This document shows positions 24,896 through 33,449 of a stretch of 48,798 nt of DNA, piece after piece. Position 1 is the first letter of the stretch; each line of letters begins with the position of its first letter. Source of the DNA: Alphaproteobacteria bacterium (GTDB lineage Bacteria > Pseudomonadota > Alphaproteobacteria > UBA11136); the NCBI GenBank assembly GCA_016776635.1, contig JADHSZ010000013.1:1-48798 (forward strand). Reading direction: 5' to 3'. The notes beneath the pieces are model-generated. The model had not been told where the DNA came from, did no database searches, and saw nothing but the letters and a program-made list of their open reading frames with translations. The translations under genes were made by a program, and so were the position numbers.

Positions 24896-25592
24896 GGGTT
24901 CCGGCGGTTCCGGCGGTTCCGGCCTGTGGACGCTGCCCGCCACGAGCCGGCGGGTCTACCTTCTCGTTCGGTTCTTTCAGGTCCGTCTCATACATGTCGT
25001 CCCGGTGCATAGCAGGAGCGGCGAAGGCGGAGCGGAGCGTTTCCATGTCGCGGACGGCCCGTGACGCCACCCTCGTAACAATATCAGCCACGCCACGCGC
25101 CGGACGCGCCAACGGCCCAAGCACCGAAAACATATCCTCAAGCAGGCTGATCTCCGCGTCGTCCACGGCATTGCGCAGGGCCACCACCGCCTCGGTGTCT
25201 CCCTCGAATGTGAGCGAGCGCGAAAAGAACAGGGCGTCACCGTCGCTGGTGCCCTCAAGCAAACCGACCAGCGCCATCAACGGTCCGCGCACCGTGGCCG
25301 TGGCTTCGATACCGTCTCCGTTCCGCGCCGCCGTCAGGCTTGGTGTGGCGGCACCGGGTCTGAGGACGAAGACCAGCGGCAGGTCGATGGGATCAATCAG
25401 GAAGACCGGATTCTCCAGGCACGACAGACGGTCGAAGAGTTCGGGATGACGGCGCCGGATCGTCGTCATGGCAATGTCCAGCGCGGGCTGCATTAAAGCC
25501 GGCGGCAACGGACGCAAGGCCATTCCGGCGAACAGCACAGGCGACAGCGGCGGCGACTCCGCACTGCCGCTTCCTGGGGCAGTCTCTTTCAT
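24888..25592 (-). CDS. ubiT: Ubiquinone biosynthesis accessory factor UbiT (SCP2 domain)
   Basis: UbiT is the lipid-binding SCP2 protein of the anaerobic ubiquinone pathway, the counterpart of UbiJ. From the ATG at 25592 it has 234 residues: a helical N-terminal part (PLSPVLFAGMALRPLPPALM), the SCP2 fold (about 45-165, with LPLVFVLRPGAATPSLTA and DALFFSRSLTFEGDTE), and a long polar tail. The ATG at 25592 has a GGTGAG-type RBS; in-frame Met codons farther upstream do not. The C-terminus contains a short repeated GTAGTAGT encoded by a 9-bp tandem repeat (24899-24926). It is the first gene of ubiTUV. Confidence 0.85.
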   Translation of the reverse strand: MKETAPGSGSAESPPLSPVLFAGMALRPLPPALMQPALDIAMTTIRRRHPELFDRLSCLENPVFLIDPIDLPLVFVLRPGAATPSLTAARNGDGIEATATVRGPLMALVGLLEGTSDGDALFFSRSLTFEGDTEAVVALRNAVDDAEISLLEDMFSVLGPLARPARGVADIVTRVASRAVRDMETLRSAFAAPAMHRDDMYETDLKEPNEKVDPPARGGQRPQAGTAGTAGTHD

Positions 25593-25923
25593 GGTTTGTA
25601 TCTCACCTCGCCGGGGCATGGTAACCCGATTCCACACGAAGAATGCCTACCAAATTACGTCATACCGATAGCGCCCGAAAGACATCCCTTAAGACAAAAA
25701 GCCGCAGCCCTCTCGATCCCGGTTTCCCCGAAAAAGATCAATACCGGCGGCAAGGGGCCCAATACCACGGACACAAGTGGTCGAACTACGCGCCATATCA
25801 GACCGACAGCGCGCGTTTAAAAGAATCGTTGCGAGTGTAAAGACCACGATTTCCGGGGCTGTGCCAGACCAAGGGAAGAATGATTCAATGTCACAGCAAA
25901 ACGCCATAAGTCATTGATATAAT
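25593..25923. other. 331-bp intergenic region between ubiT and tRNA-Leu, no gene seen
   Basis: This region should contain the ubiTUV promoter and the end of the tRNA transcript. I looked for an FNR/Anr box (TTGAT-N4-ATCAA) and found only half-like pieces (for example TTGATATAAT near the tRNA end). No convincing ORF or strong hairpin terminator is seen. Confidence 0.4.
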
Positions 25924-26010
25924 TGGTGCCCGCTGAGGGACTCGAACCCCCACTTCCTTACGGAAAACGGATTTTAAGTCCGTTGCGTCTACCAGTTCCG
26001 CCAAGCGGGC
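25924..26010 (-). tRNA. tRNA-Leu (anticodon TAA)
   Basis: An 87-base class II tRNA on the minus strand, including an encoded CCA (25924-25926). The acceptor arms GCCCGCT and AGCGGGC pair fully. The anticodon loop is CTTAAAA with anticodon TAA, closed by ACGGA/TCCGT. A long variable arm follows (TTTTCCGTAAGGAAGT), and the T-loop is GGTTCGAGTCC. The 5' end and upstream flank are duplicated at 11146-11223. Confidence 0.96.
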
Positions 26011-26074
26011 ACGCCCCCATTATCTCCAAAACACAGCCTTTCACCAGTCCCCCCGTTACGGGTATGGTGACCCC
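25998..26074. repeat. 78-bp repeat, copy 2 (tRNA-Leu 5' end and upstream region)
   Basis: This is the tRNA-associated copy of the repeat at 11146-11223, with four substitutions and one indel between them. On the minus strand GATAAT lies 10-15 bases before the tRNA 5' end and fits a -10 box. On the plus strand the repeat precedes bluB. Both copies lie between divergent transcription units. Confidence 0.75.
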
Positions 26075-26143
26075 TTCTCCGCGGGACATTTTTTCACCCC
26101 CGCGAAACATTTCCTTCCGCCGCGTCCTCACGGTAAAAGCCTC

Positions 26144-26785
26144 ATGCCCCAGCCCCCCGAATTCGACGACGCCTTCCATGACCGCCTCCACGATCTTCTG
26201 GTATGGCGGCGTGATGTGCGCCATTTCCGTGGCGACGCGCTGCCCCCCGGCACGGTGGAAGACCTCATCGCCGAGGCCACGCTCGCCCCCTCGGTGGGGC
26301 ACAGCCAGCCCTGGCGTTTCGTCACCGTCGATGACCCCGCACGCCGCGCCGCCGTGCGCGAGGACTTCCTGGCCTGCAACCGCGAGGCGCTTGACGATTT
26401 CGAAGGCGAACGGGCCAAGCTCTACGCCTCGCTGAAACTTGCCGGACTCGACGACGCGCCGGTGCAAATGGCGGTGTTTGTGGATAACGCCACCCAAAGC
26501 GGCCACGGGGTGGGCCGCAAGACCATGCCCGAAATGCTTCCCTATTCGGTGGTCATGGCCGTCCACACCCTGTGGCTGACGGCCCGGTCCCAGGGCATCG
26601 GCCTGGGCTGGGTCTCCATTTTCAATCCCGAAAGGATTGAGGCCATCCTCGAGGTTCCCGAAGACTGGTCGCTGGTGGCTTATCTCTGCATCGGCTATCC
26701 CCAGGAAGAACACGCCGATCCCGAATTAGAACGCCGGGGCTGGCAGGACCGCGATTCCCAGGCCAGCGCCCTGCTTAAACGTTAG
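26144..26785 (+). CDS. bluB: 5,6-dimethylbenzimidazole synthase BluB
   Basis: BluB cleaves reduced FMN with oxygen to form 5,6-dimethylbenzimidazole, the lower ligand of vitamin B12. The 213-residue nitroreductase-fold protein has WRRDVRHFRGDALP, LAPSVGHSQPWRFV (FMN loop), FEGERAKLYASLKLAGLDDAP and the C-terminal VGWVSIFNPERIEAILEVP-like region followed by VAYLCIGYP. The EGER...LKLEG-type segment separates BluB from ordinary nitroreductases. No other cobalamin gene is in the window, but the QueG gene here is a B12 user. It lies next to tRNA-Leu and is probably monocistronic. Confidence 0.88.
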   Translation: MPQPPEFDDAFHDRLHDLLVWRRDVRHFRGDALPPGTVEDLIAEATLAPSVGHSQPWRFVTVDDPARRAAVREDFLACNREALDDFEGERAKLYASLKLAGLDDAPVQMAVFVDNATQSGHGVGRKTMPEMLPYSVVMAVHTLWLTARSQGIGLGWVSIFNPERIEAILEVPEDWSLVAYLCIGYPQEEHADPELERRGWQDRDSQASALLKR

Positions 26786-26797
26786 CCGCAAACGGAT

Positions 26798-27574
26798 TCA
26801 TTCGCTCTCTTCCGCTGTTATCTCCAGGGGCTCGACCCCCAGCTTCCGCATGGCCGCGCCCACCTCTTCCACAGCCCTTTCCAGCATGTGGGCGTCGGTG
26901 CCGCGCAGGACGATGCTGGTGCCGAAACAGCCCTGCCGGAAATAGGGATAGCTGCCGATCTCGGTTTCCCCATAGCGCGCCTGAATCCGCGCCAGTTCCG
27001 CCGCCAGTTCGCTCTCGGGTAATTCCGCGCTCAGCGTGCGCGACAGCACCTTTGCCCCGCCGCTGAGAATGGGAAGCACGCCGTCCAGCATGGCCTCCAT
27101 GATGCGGGGCACCCCGGCCATGACGAATACGTTGGCCATACGGAATCCTGGTGCCTGGCTCACCGGATTGTCGATCAGTTCCGCGCCCTCGGGCATATGG
27201 GCCATGGACAGCCGCGATTCATTCAAACGGTCCTCGCCGTAATGCAGCATCAGCCGCCGCGCCGCTTCCTCGTGGCGCGTCACCGCCACACCGAAGGCTT
27301 GTGCCAGGGCGGCGGCGGTCACGTCGTCATGGGTGGGGCCGATGCCGCCGCAGGTAAATACGTAATCATGAGCCGCACGGCACTGGTTCACGGTCTCGGC
27401 GATGACGGCCACGTCGTCGGCCACCACCCGCACCTCCGCCAGCCGCACGCCCACGCGGCCCAGCCCCCGGGCCACGGGAGTGAGATTGGCGTCCTCGGTA
27501 CGGCCCGAGAGGATCTCGTTGCCGATGATGATCAGCGCCGCCGTGACAACAGTAGAATCGGAAGAATCAGGCAT
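26798..27574 (-). CDS. CinA-type molybdopterin-binding domain protein
   Basis: A 258-residue protein with the MoCF/MogA fold of the CinA N-terminal domain: ALIIIGNEILSGRTEDANL, VFTCGGIGPTHDDVTAAALAQAFG, MAHMPEGAELIDNPVSQAPGFRMANVFVMAGVPRIM. The deamidase domain of full-length CinA is absent, as is common for this short group in alphaproteobacteria. It may act in nucleotide or pyridine-nucleotide housekeeping, but the function of the short form is not established. The ATG at 27574 is chosen because the longer frame (to 27658) overlaps the divergent sfsA start and lacks homology. Confidence 0.82.
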   Translation of the reverse strand: MPDSSDSTVVTAALIIIGNEILSGRTEDANLTPVARGLGRVGVRLAEVRVVADDVAVIAETVNQCRAAHDYVFTCGGIGPTHDDVTAAALAQAFGVAVTRHEEAARRLMLHYGEDRLNESRLSMAHMPEGAELIDNPVSQAPGFRMANVFVMAGVPRIMEAMLDGVLPILSGGAKVLSRTLSAELPESELAAELARIQARYGETEIGSYPYFRQGCFGTSIVLRGTDAHMLERAVEEVGAAMRKLGVEPLEITAEESE

Positions 27575-27635
27575 GGCGGCAATGGTAGCGTGCCCGGCGT
27601 TGAATGCGAAGGCCGCAAGCCTTACCTTGCCTGCC

Positions 27636-28358
27636 ATGAAATATCCCGAGCCTCTCATCGGCGGCCGCCTGCTGCGCCGCTACAAACGCTTCCTCGCCGA
27701 TGTGGAGTTGGAGGACGGCGAAACCGTCACCGCCCACTGCCCCAATTCCGGCTCCATGCTGGGGCTGTGCGCGGAAGGGTCAACCGTGTGGTTGTCCACC
27801 TCCGACAATCCCAAGCGCAAGCTCGCCCAGACCCTGGAACTGGTGAACGCCGACGGCACGCTGGTGGGGGTCAATACCCACCGCGCCAATGCCATCGCCG
27901 AGGAAGCCGTGCACCAGGGCAAGATTCCGGAACTCACCAGCTATGGGTCGCTGCGCCGCGAGGTGAAATATGCCGGCAATTCGCGCATTGACCTGTTGCT
28001 GGAGGACGACGCCAAGCCCCCCTGTTACGTGGAGGTGAAAAGCGTCACCCTGCGCCGCAATAGTGGCGAAAAAAAAGGGATCGCCGAATTTCCCGACGCC
28101 GTTACCGCCCGCGGCACCAAGCATCTTCACGCCCTGGCCGAAATGGTGCGCGAGGGCGCCCGCGCCGTCATGCTCTATCTGGTCCAGCGCGGCGATTGCG
28201 GGGAATTCCGCCTCGCCGCCGATATTGACCCGGCCTATGCGGAATCTTTTGAACACGCACGAACAGCGGGGGTTGAAATATTGTGCTACAGTTGCAAGCT
28301 GTCACCCACGGGAATTATCCTGGGCGGCCCCCTGCCTCTTGGCGAAGGAACCGCCTGA
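27636..28358 (+). CDS. sfsA: Sugar fermentation stimulation protein SfsA
   Basis: A 240-residue SfsA-family protein. It has PEPLIGGRLLRRYKRFLADVEL (OB-like N-terminal part) and TAHCPNSGSMLGLCAEGS. A nuclease-like core follows with RIDLLLED, CYVEVKSVTLRR (a D...E-x-K pattern), EFPDAVTARGTKHLHALAEM and VMLYLVQRGDC. The family is reported as a DNA-binding regulator in E. coli, but the core resembles restriction-type nucleases. The start at 27636 is the conserved KYPEPL start. Upstream in-frame Met codons fall in the divergent CinA gene and are rejected. Confidence 0.9.
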   Translation: MKYPEPLIGGRLLRRYKRFLADVELEDGETVTAHCPNSGSMLGLCAEGSTVWLSTSDNPKRKLAQTLELVNADGTLVGVNTHRANAIAEEAVHQGKIPELTSYGSLRREVKYAGNSRIDLLLEDDAKPPCYVEVKSVTLRRNSGEKKGIAEFPDAVTARGTKHLHALAEMVREGARAVMLYLVQRGDCGEFRLAADIDPAYAESFEHARTAGVEILCYSCKLSPTGIILGGPLPLGEGTA

Positions 28359-28385
28359 AAAATACATGAAAGAAACAAACGCCCC

Positions 28386-29225
28386 ATGAACCAGATGGAC
28401 GCGCCCGACGCCGGCGCACGAATAACAGAGACCATCAAGCTGCACAACGAAGCGGGCTTCGCCGCCATGCGCCGTGCCGGAAAACTCGCCGCCGAGACGC
28501 TGGACTTCATCACCCCCCATGTGCGCCCCGGTGTCACCACCAAAAAGCTCGACGAGCTGTGCCATGAATTCACTCTCGACCACGGCGCGACGCCCGGTCC
28601 GCTGGGCTATCGCGGCTTTCCAAAGTCGGTCTGTACCTCGGTCAACCACGTGGTGTGCCACGGCATTCCCGGTGACAAGGTGCTGGCCGAAGGCGATATC
28701 ATCAACATCGACGTCACCCCCGTTCTCGACGGCTGGCACGGCGATACCAGCCGCACCTTTTACGTGGGCAAGGTGGGGGTCAAGGCGCGGCGGCTGGTGG
28801 AAACCACCTACAAGGCCATGATGCGCGGCATCGAGGCGGTGAAGCCGGGCGCCACCCTGGGCGATATCGGCCACGCCATCCAGAGCTATGCCGAGGGTAA
28901 AAACTATTCCGTGGTCCGTGATTTCTGCGGCCACGGGGTGGGACGCATCTTCCACGACCAGCCCAGCGTCACCCATTACGGCGAACCGGGCCAGGGACAA
29001 GCCTTGCGTGCAGGTATGATTTTCACCATTGAGCCCATGATCAACGCCGGCCATTACGAGGTGAAAATTCTCGCCGACGGCTGGACGGCGGTGACCAAGG
29101 ACCGCTCCCTCTCGGCCCAGTTCGAGCACACCCTCGGCGTCACCGAGAACGGTCACGAGATTTTCACCCTGTCCCCGGCGGGCTATACCTGCCCGCCCTA
29201 TACTGATAGCGGCGGCGATGGCTGA
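28386..29225 (+). CDS. map: Methionine aminopeptidase, type I
   Basis: Removes the initiator Met from new proteins. The 279-residue enzyme has all five metal ligands: Asp in INIDVTPVLDGWHGDTSR (two Asp), His in FCGHGVGRIFHD, Glu in FTIEPMIN and Glu in SAQFEHTLGV. The substrate-binding His of VNHVVCHGIPG is also present. It has a short N-terminal extension before the type I start. It overlaps radC by 8 bases, and radC overlaps hspQ by 4, so the three probably form one operon. Confidence 0.95.
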   Translation: MNQMDAPDAGARITETIKLHNEAGFAAMRRAGKLAAETLDFITPHVRPGVTTKKLDELCHEFTLDHGATPGPLGYRGFPKSVCTSVNHVVCHGIPGDKVLAEGDIINIDVTPVLDGWHGDTSRTFYVGKVGVKARRLVETTYKAMMRGIEAVKPGATLGDIGHAIQSYAEGKNYSVVRDFCGHGVGRIFHDQPSVTHYGEPGQGQALRAGMIFTIEPMINAGHYEVKILADGWTAVTKDRSLSAQFEHTLGVTENGHEIFTLSPAGYTCPPYTDSGGDG

Positions 29226-30195
29226 AAACCAGGCTTCCGGGCTGGAAACCCTGCAAAAGGCGGGGCTGAAGGTGGCGGAACTGGTCCAGCCCGACCACAG
29301 CGTTCTCTACCGCATCACCGGGAATACCCATCCCCACCGCCACGGCCTGCGCGCCGCCGGCGGCAGCTGGAACAAGGTCAAGCAATGCTGGGAGTTCACT
29401 TGTCCCCCGGACGTTGACTCGCCCCTTGCCCACATCGCTACGACCCTGACCGATGGCGACGGCAGCCATAATCCCCCGGGCCTCTCGGAAGGCGGCTCTG
29501 TCGCAATTTCCGGGGGGGCCGAAAAACCCCACTACCACGGCCATCGCGGGCGGCTGCGGGAACGGTTCATGGAATCGGCCGAGGGCGGGCTGCCCGATTA
29601 CGAGTTGCTGGAACTGCTGCTGTTCTTTTCCATTCCGCGCATCGATGTGAAACCGCTGGCCAAAGACCTGCTGGCCCGTTTCGGCGGACTTTCGAGCGTG
29701 CTTGCCGCCGATCCCGAACGGCTGGCCGAGTTCGAACAGGTGACCCACCAGACCATCGTCCATTTCCGCGCCCTGCGCGAGGCCGCGTTGCGGCTGGCGC
29801 GCGACAAGGCCAGCGAAGGTCCGGTGCTGGATTCCTGGGATAACCTTCTCGACTATTGCCGCGCCGCCATGGCCCATTCCGGGATCGAGGAATTCCGCCT
29901 CCTCTTCCTCGACCGCAAGAACCACCTCATCGCCGACGAGGTCCAGCAAAAGGGCACCGTGGATCACACCCCGGTCTACCCCCGCGAGGTCATCAAGCGC
30001 GCCTTGGAGCTCAATGCCTCGGCGCTGATCATGGTGCACAACCACCCCAGCGGTGATCCAACGCCGTCGGCGGGCGATATTGAGATGACCGAGAAGGTGA
30101 AAGAGGCGGCCGAAAACTTAGGCATCGCCCTGCACGACCATTTGGTAATCGGCCGCGACGGCCATGCCTCGTTCAAGGATATGGGGCTATTATGA
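29218..30195 (+). CDS. radC: RadC-family JAB/MPN protein with an extra N-terminal domain
   Basis: RadC-like proteins carry a JAMM metalloprotease-type fold; the role in DNA repair is doubtful. The helix-hairpin-helix part (LPDYELLELLLFFSIPRIDVKPLAK...LLARFGGLSSVL) is followed by the JAMM core with H274-N-H276-P-S-G-D and D287, plus GTVDHTPVYPREV. The protein is 325 residues, about 100 longer than ordinary RadC. The added N-terminal part (about 20-80) reads YRITGNTHPHRHGLRAAGG then SWNKVKQCWEFTCPP. This resembles a small domain of the form 'T.P.R..L+..GG.W......W' seen fused to various DNA-related proteins, whose function I do not know. Confidence 0.88.
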   Translation: MAENQASGLETLQKAGLKVAELVQPDHSVLYRITGNTHPHRHGLRAAGGSWNKVKQCWEFTCPPDVDSPLAHIATTLTDGDGSHNPPGLSEGGSVAISGGAEKPHYHGHRGRLRERFMESAEGGLPDYELLELLLFFSIPRIDVKPLAKDLLARFGGLSSVLAADPERLAEFEQVTHQTIVHFRALREAALRLARDKASEGPVLDSWDNLLDYCRAAMAHSGIEEFRLLFLDRKNHLIADEVQQKGTVDHTPVYPREVIKRALELNASALIMVHNHPSGDPTPSAGDIEMTEKVKEAAENLGIALHDHLVIGRDGHASFKDMGLL

Positions 30196-30515
30196 GAGAT
30201 AGGGTTAACGACGGGAAATTTGGGATCGGCCAGTTGGTACATCACCGGCTGTTCGACTATCGCGGCGTGATTTTCGACGTGGACCCGGTCTTTCAAGGCA
30301 GCGAAGAATGGTATGAAACCGTGGCCCGCTCGCACCCGCCCAAGGATCAGCCCTGGTACCACCTGCTGGTGCACCAGGGAACTCACACCACCTATGTAGC
30401 CGAACGCAACCTGGAAGCCGACAGCGACACCGCGCCCATCGTTCATCCCGCCCTGGATCAGGTGTTTTCCGCCTTCGAGGACGGTGCCTACGCCCCACGC
30501 CGCCGCGGCAACTAA
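30192..30515 (+). CDS. hspQ: Heat shock protein HspQ (YccV-like)
   Basis: A 107-residue HspQ/YccV domain protein. FGIGQLVHHRLFDYRGVIFDVDPVFQG, PWYHLLVHQGTHTTYVAERNLEAD and the final HP.L...F are the family signature. In enterobacteria HspQ is an adaptor and enhancer of Lon and binds hemimethylated DNA. It overlaps the radC stop by four bases (ATGA), so it is translated with radC. Another stress gene, htpG, lies about 1 kb away on the other strand. Confidence 0.9.
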   Translation: MRDRVNDGKFGIGQLVHHRLFDYRGVIFDVDPVFQGSEEWYETVARSHPPKDQPWYHLLVHQGTHTTYVAERNLEADSDTAPIVHPALDQVFSAFEDGAYAPRRRGN

Positions 30516-30538
30516 AGCCCCGCCTCCTTTTCCGCGTC

Positions 30539-31339
30539 CTATCCCAGAAAGGCCCTCGCCAGGGCGGTCAGCGCCAGCCCGAAGATGAAGGCGGCAAACC
30601 CCTTATGGGTGGCGCAGGATCGGATCATGGCGCTGTGGCGTAGGCCGTGGACGGTGGCGAGATAAAGAAAGGTTCCCGAGGCCAGCGACAGAATCACCGC
30701 CTTGGCCAGTATCACGCCGGGGCCCAGGAGATGTTCCTCGATTTCCTCGCCGACGCCGATTCCCAGCGGGGTGGCGACGACGAACAGGGCGAACACCCCG
30801 TAGACCAGACCCGGCGAGAGGGTGGAGCGCACCAGATTGAGCGCCAGGGCAAAGGCCGCCGTCCCCTTATGGGCGAGGATGGCCACCAGAATCATAATCA
30901 CCGAGCCGGGGCTGTCCCCCACACCCAGGGCCGCGCCGAGAAGAAAAGAAGGGATGGCGATCATCACCGTCATGATGATGGGGAATTCCGGCGAGGACAG
31001 TTCCACCTCCCCTACCGTCCCGCCCGTTGCCTCCCGCGCGGCATCTTCCTCTTCGGCGTGGCGGTGCTCAAGCAGCAGCAGGCCGAGAAAGGCCATCAAT
31101 GCGCCCAGCGCAGCCAGTGGATAGTGAATGGCGGGAAAAGCCACGGCGAAGAGGTGCAGCGCCGCGGGAAACATCATGAACAGGGCCAGGGCCAGGAACA
31201 CACCCGCGGCAAAGGCCTGGCCCAGGGGAAAGCCGCCGGGCTGGCGCGCCATATGGCGCCGGGCCAACGGCCAGTATCCGCCGGCGAGCGCCACCAGCAG
31301 AATCGCCGCCACCGCAAACCATTTGATTTCAACGAGCAT
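30539..31339 (-). CDS. ZIP-family divalent metal transporter
   Basis: A 266-residue membrane protein with about eight hydrophobic segments. A short loop with HRHAEEEDAAREATGG lies between segments three and four, as in ZIP proteins. The transport motif in segment four is AHKGTAAFALALNLV (H..x.K-G), and segment five carries GIGVGEEIEE and later FLYLATVHGL. ZIP proteins import zinc or other divalent metals into the cytoplasm; the substrate cannot be told. It is convergent with hspQ and 43 bases from htpG in the same direction. Confidence 0.82.
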   Translation of the reverse strand: MLVEIKWFAVAAILLVALAGGYWPLARRHMARQPGGFPLGQAFAAGVFLALALFMMFPAALHLFAVAFPAIHYPLAALGALMAFLGLLLLEHRHAEEEDAAREATGGTVGEVELSSPEFPIIMTVMIAIPSFLLGAALGVGDSPGSVIMILVAILAHKGTAAFALALNLVRSTLSPGLVYGVFALFVVATPLGIGVGEEIEEHLLGPGVILAKAVILSLASGTFLYLATVHGLRHSAMIRSCATHKGFAAFIFGLALTALARAFLG

Positions 31340-31382
31340 GAGCCCCCCGTTTCGTCATGCCACAATTCCTGGAAGTGAACCC

Positions 31383-33293
31383 TTAATCCAGCCCTTTTTC
31401 CAGAACAGCGCAGAGCCGCGCGCCGAAGGCCGCCGCATCGCGCACGGTTTCGCCTTCGGCGATGCGCGCCTGATCGAGCAACAGATGGGCGGCGTCGGCC
31501 ATGTCACCTTCGCCTTTCCCGGCCCTTTTAGCCAGGAGCCGGATCAGGGAGTGGTCGGGGTTGATTTCCAGTATACGCAGGCTGCCCGCGTCTCCCTTAA
31601 GCTGGCCGTGCTGTTTGAGCATGCGTTCCAGCTGCAGGTCCATATCGCCCTCGCCGGCCACCAGACAGACCGGACTGTCGGTGAGACGGGTAGAGGCCAC
31701 CACGTCCTTGATCTCGCCGTCCAGCGCCGCCTTCATGGCCGTGATCAGGGGCTCCAGGTCCGGGGCCTTGTCTTTCTTCTTCTTTCCCTTGTCCTTCTTG
31801 GCGTCCTCTTTCTCGGCGATCTTATCGAGCCCGGCATCGCCCTTGGTGACGGAAGCGAAGGGTTTTTCCTGAAACTTTCCCACCGCCGAAACCCAGAATT
31901 CGTCTATGGGGTCGGTGCACAACAACACCTCGATCCCGCGCGCCCTGAAACCTTCAAGCTGTGGGCTTTGGGCGACCTGGTCCTTGTCCTCGCCGAAGAT
32001 GTAATAGATGGAATCCTGGCCCTCGCCCATGCGTTCCACATAGTCAGCCAGGGAAGTGAATGTCTCGCTCCCGGTGCTGCGGAAGCGGGCCAGTTCCAAC
32101 AGCTTGTCGCGGTTCTCTAAATCCTCGTAGAGGCCCTCCTTCAGCACCGTGCCGAAATTGCTCCAGAACAGGGTGTAATCGTCGGGGGCTTTTTCCGCCT
32201 TCTTCTTCAGCTCACCCAGGACTTTCTTCACCAGGCCCTTGCGGATTTTCGCCAGCTTGGGATCGTTCTGAAGCATTTCGCGGCTGATATTGAGCGACAG
32301 ATCCTGGGAATCCACCACCCCGCGCAAAAAACGCAGCCAGCTCGGCAACAGGCCCTCGCAGTCATCGGTGATGAAGACGCGCCGCGCATAGAGCTTCACA
32401 TGGCCCTTGCGCTCGGGATGGAACATATCCATGGGCGGCATGGAGGGGATAAAGAGCAGGCTGGTATAGGAGGCCATGCCCTCCACCGTGTTATGCAGGG
32501 TCATCCAGGGCTCGTCGAAGCCGTGCCCCACATGATGATAGAACTCGGTGTACTGGTCGCTGCTGATATCCTTCTTGGGCCGCGTCCACAGGGCCGAAGC
32601 GGTGTTGAGCTTTTCCTCCCCGGCCTCACCGTCCCCCTCGCCGTCGCCCGCCATGAGAATGGGAATGGCGATATGATCGGAGTGGGTGCGAACGATATGT
32701 TCGATACGCGGGCGCTCCAGGAATTCCTTGTCTTCCTTGGTAATATGGAGCGTCACCGTGGTGCCGGCCTCGCCGCGTTCGGCGTCAGTGATGGAAAACT
32801 CACCCTTGCCGTCGGAAACCCACAGCCATGCCTTATCCTCGCCGGCCTTGCGGGTCAGAACCTCCACCTCTTTCGCCACCATGAAGGCGGAATAGAAGCC
32901 CACCCCGAACTGGCCGATGGGGGAAAGGTCCGCCTTGCCTCCCTTCTTGTCCTTGCTCTTGGCCTCGGAAGTAATCTTGTCGAGAAAGGCCTGGGTGCCG
33001 GAACGGGCGATAGTGCCCAGCATCTCCACCAGATCATCGTGGTTCATGCCGATACCGTTATCGGTGATGGTGAGCGTGCCCTTCTTGGCGTCCGCCGCCA
33101 GCATGATCCTGGCCCCGCCCTCGGGCGTCAGTTCGGGCTCGGTCAGCGCCAGAAAGCTGCGCTTCTCACAGGCGTCCGAGGAATTGGAGATGAGCTCGCG
33201 AAGGAAGATTTCCTTATGGCTGTAGAGTGAGTGGGCGACAATATCCAGCAGCTTGCTGACTTCCGCCTGAAACGTGAATTTTTCCTGCCCCAT
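31383..33293 (-). CDS. htpG: Molecular chaperone HtpG (Hsp90)
   Basis: Bacterial Hsp90 of 636 residues. ATP-binding GHKL motifs are KEIFLRELISNSSDACEK, ITDNGIGMNHDDL, GTIARSGTQAFL and IGQFGVGFYSAFMVA. The middle domain has the RVFITDDCEGLLPSWLRFLRGVVDSQDL-type region (Arg/Asp catalytic loop), and the C-terminal dimerisation domain follows. A Lys-rich linker (KEDAKKDKGKKKKDKAPD) is unusual in length. The ATG at 33293 gives the conserved start MGQEKFTFQ. An in-frame extension up to 33353 lies upstream of the predicted heat-shock promoter start and is rejected. Confidence 0.96.
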   Translation of the reverse strand: MGQEKFTFQAEVSKLLDIVAHSLYSHKEIFLRELISNSSDACEKRSFLALTEPELTPEGGARIMLAADAKKGTLTITDNGIGMNHDDLVEMLGTIARSGTQAFLDKITSEAKSKDKKGGKADLSPIGQFGVGFYSAFMVAKEVEVLTRKAGEDKAWLWVSDGKGEFSITDAERGEAGTTVTLHITKEDKEFLERPRIEHIVRTHSDHIAIPILMAGDGEGDGEAGEEKLNTASALWTRPKKDISSDQYTEFYHHVGHGFDEPWMTLHNTVEGMASYTSLLFIPSMPPMDMFHPERKGHVKLYARRVFITDDCEGLLPSWLRFLRGVVDSQDLSLNISREMLQNDPKLAKIRKGLVKKVLGELKKKAEKAPDDYTLFWSNFGTVLKEGLYEDLENRDKLLELARFRSTGSETFTSLADYVERMGEGQDSIYYIFGEDKDQVAQSPQLEGFRARGIEVLLCTDPIDEFWVSAVGKFQEKPFASVTKGDAGLDKIAEKEDAKKDKGKKKKDKAPDLEPLITAMKAALDGEIKDVVASTRLTDSPVCLVAGEGDMDLQLERMLKQHGQLKGDAGSLRILEINPDHSLIRLLAKRAGKGEGDMADAAHLLLDQARIAEGETVRDAAAFGARLCAVLEKGLD

Positions 33294-33332
33294 ATCGGCT
33301 TGTAACCCTTCAACTATGGATGTTGCTGCTTC

Positions 33333-33361
33333 ATATGGCGCAAACGGGAGCACCCCGCAAG
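33333..33361 (-). promoter_or_regulatory. Heat-shock (sigma-32/RpoH-type) promoter of htpG
   Basis: On the minus strand CTTG (33358-33361) is followed after 17 bases by CGCCATAT (33333-33340), close to the RpoH pattern CTTG-N17-CYTATNT or CCCCATNT. Transcription would start near 33326, about 33 bases before the htpG ATG. The position and gene identity both support it. Confidence 0.6.
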
Positions 33362-33449
33362 ACCCCCTCCCAAAGTTGGACGAAGAGTTAGACTAAGATT
33401 TGTCCAGAAATTCCCCAGGCCTCTGGAGCCGTCATGAACTCAAACAGAC

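Noticed and set aside
25593..25923. FNR/Anr box for ubiTUV
   Set aside because: Only half-site-like TTGAT sequences were found, none with ATCAA at the right spacing.
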